From contig SLGU01000304.1 in the NCBI GenBank assembly GCA_007136525.1, forward strand, positions 1-6,106: a stretch of DNA of 6,106 nt. The letters run 5' to 3'. This document shows positions 5,350-6,106 of this stretch, in pieces. The stretch's first letter is position 1, and each line of letters opens with the position of its first letter. Made by a program: the position numbers and the translations under genes. The DNA is from Desulfobacteraceae bacterium. GTDB taxonomy: Bacteria > Desulfobacterota > Desulfobacteria > Desulfobacterales > Desulfosalsimonadaceae. Under the pieces are notes generated by a model that worked only from the letters and a program-made list of their open reading frames with translations, searched no databases and was not told the origin of the DNA.

Positions 5350-6106
5350 TTATTCCTGTCCCTGTTTTACATCGGAAGCCAGTTCGGACCAGTGCCACAC
5401 CGGGGCGATTGTTTCATCCACCAGGCCCGGCCACGGCCAGCCCAAAGGCAGGGGGCATTGAAATTGCAGCGATTCACCTGAAACCGGATGATGAATCATC
5501 AAACTTTGCGCAAACAGGGCGATCTGCTTTTCGGCCATGGGCGCTGACGCCCCGTACCGGAGATCCCCCATCACCGGAAACCCAACATGGGCAAGCTGTG
5601 CACGGATCTGGTGGTGCCGGCCCGTTTCCAGATCTATGGAAACGAGGCTCTTTTCACCCTCCCTATCCACGACCCTGAAGAAAAGGCGGGCTTCCCGGGT
5701 GGCGCCCGTATTTGAAGAGACAATCCGACTGGTGGCGGTGTGCGTCCGCTCGATAGGGTTGACCAGCCGGCCTTCGGTTTCTTCCATGACGCCCTCGACC
5801 ACGGCCAGGTATTGCTTCTTCACCGTGTTTTCCCGGAACTGTGCACTGATGCGCGCGGCCGCCTTTGAGGTGCGGCAGAAAAGTACAACGCCTGCAACCG
5901 GGCGGTCCAGCCGGTGCACCATTGCCAGGAACACGTTTCCGGGCTTGCTGTAGCGTCTTTTTATCCATATCTTTGCAAGATCGATCAGGGAAGTATCCCC
6001 TGTCCGATCCCCTTGCACAAGCAGCCCGGATGGCTTATAAAGGGCCAGAAGGTGGTTGTCCTCATACAGCAGGGGCCACCCGGGCGAAAAAAAATAAGGC
6101 GGTCGC
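5350..6106 (-). CDS. RluA-family RNA pseudouridine synthase (5' truncated at window edge)
   Basis: The product isomerises specific uridines in rRNA or tRNA to pseudouridine in the cytoplasm. The target site cannot be assigned. The frame stays open to the right edge, giving 251 visible residues. The internal GTG at 6018 is not the start, because the 29 codons before it encode conserved family sequence (LLYEDNHLLALYKPSGLL). The true start is probably only a few codons outside, since single-domain members are about this long. Key motifs in visible numbering: KPSG near 24-27; HRLDRPVAGVVLF from 64, with catalytic Asp67; SKAAARISAQFR; KKQYLAVVEG; TGRHHQIRAQLAHVGFPVMGD from 161. No N-terminal S4 domain is visible, and the length leaves little room for one. 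The PVAG after HRLDR replaces the commoner xTSG and is probably a subfamily trait. The stop is TAA at 5350-5352. Confidence 0.92.
   Translation of the reverse strand, partial: RPPYFFSPGWPLLYEDNHLLALYKPSGLLVQGDRTGDTSLIDLAKIWIKRRYSKPGNVFLAMVHRLDRPVAGVVLFCRTSKAAARISAQFRENTVKKQYLAVVEGVMEETEGRLVNPIERTHTATSRIVSSNTGATREARLFFRVVDREGEKSLVSIDLETGRHHQIRAQLAHVGFPVMGDLRYGASAPMAEKQIALFAQSLMIHHPVSGESLQFQCPLPLGWPWPGLVDETIAPVWHWSELASDVKQGQE

Noticed and set aside
6016..6018. GTG at 6018 as the start of the pseudouridine synthase
   Set aside because: Conserved family sequence (YEDNHLLALYKPSGLL) lies upstream in frame, up to the window edge.

Overview
The window looks like chromosomal DNA of an anaerobic, moderately GC-rich bacterium, most likely a Desulfobacterota (former Deltaproteobacteria) sulfate reducer of the Desulfobacterales type. 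The basis is the gene content (a B12-type radical SAM protein and a cysteine-rich polyferredoxin next to ordinary housekeeping and metal-efflux genes), the codon use, and the style of the palindromic intergenic repeats. This is inference from pattern, not from a database match.

Layout. 1-1467 (+) is the 3' part of a CusB-type periplasmic adaptor of a heavy-metal RND efflux pump, fused to a C-terminal DUF3347-like domain. Its start lies left of the window. It converges, across only 54 bp, on a minus-strand gene (1522-3138) for a B12-binding-domain radical SAM protein. A 463-bp gap (3139-3601) follows. It holds a possible promoter for the radical SAM gene, a roughly 127-bp imperfect palindrome with a perfect 22-bp core stem, and a GC-rich/T-tract terminator candidate. 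Next is a minus-strand gene (3602-4663) for a 353-residue, 17-cysteine iron-sulfur protein with a winged-helix-like N-terminus, an unusual central cysteine region and a C-terminal 2[4Fe-4S] ferredoxin domain. A 686-bp gene-free stretch (4664-5349) contains a tandem 11-bp repeat just upstream of the ribosome binding site, a nested mosaic of hairpins bounded by a 14-bp inverted repeat (4761-5078), a second GC-rich/T-tract motif, and an AT-rich block with its own 11-bp inverted repeat. Finally, 5350-6106 (-) is a nearly complete RluA-type RNA pseudouridine synthase whose start lies just beyond the right edge.

How the genes relate. The three minus-strand genes share orientation but are separated by long repeat-bearing gaps, so they are probably not one tight operon. 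A functional link between the polyferredoxin (possible electron donor) and the radical SAM enzyme (needs low-potential electrons) is plausible but unproven. The efflux adaptor belongs to a separate plus-strand metal-resistance unit. The most unusual material is intergenic: two unrelated palindromic elements that look like small non-autonomous mobile or REP-like units.
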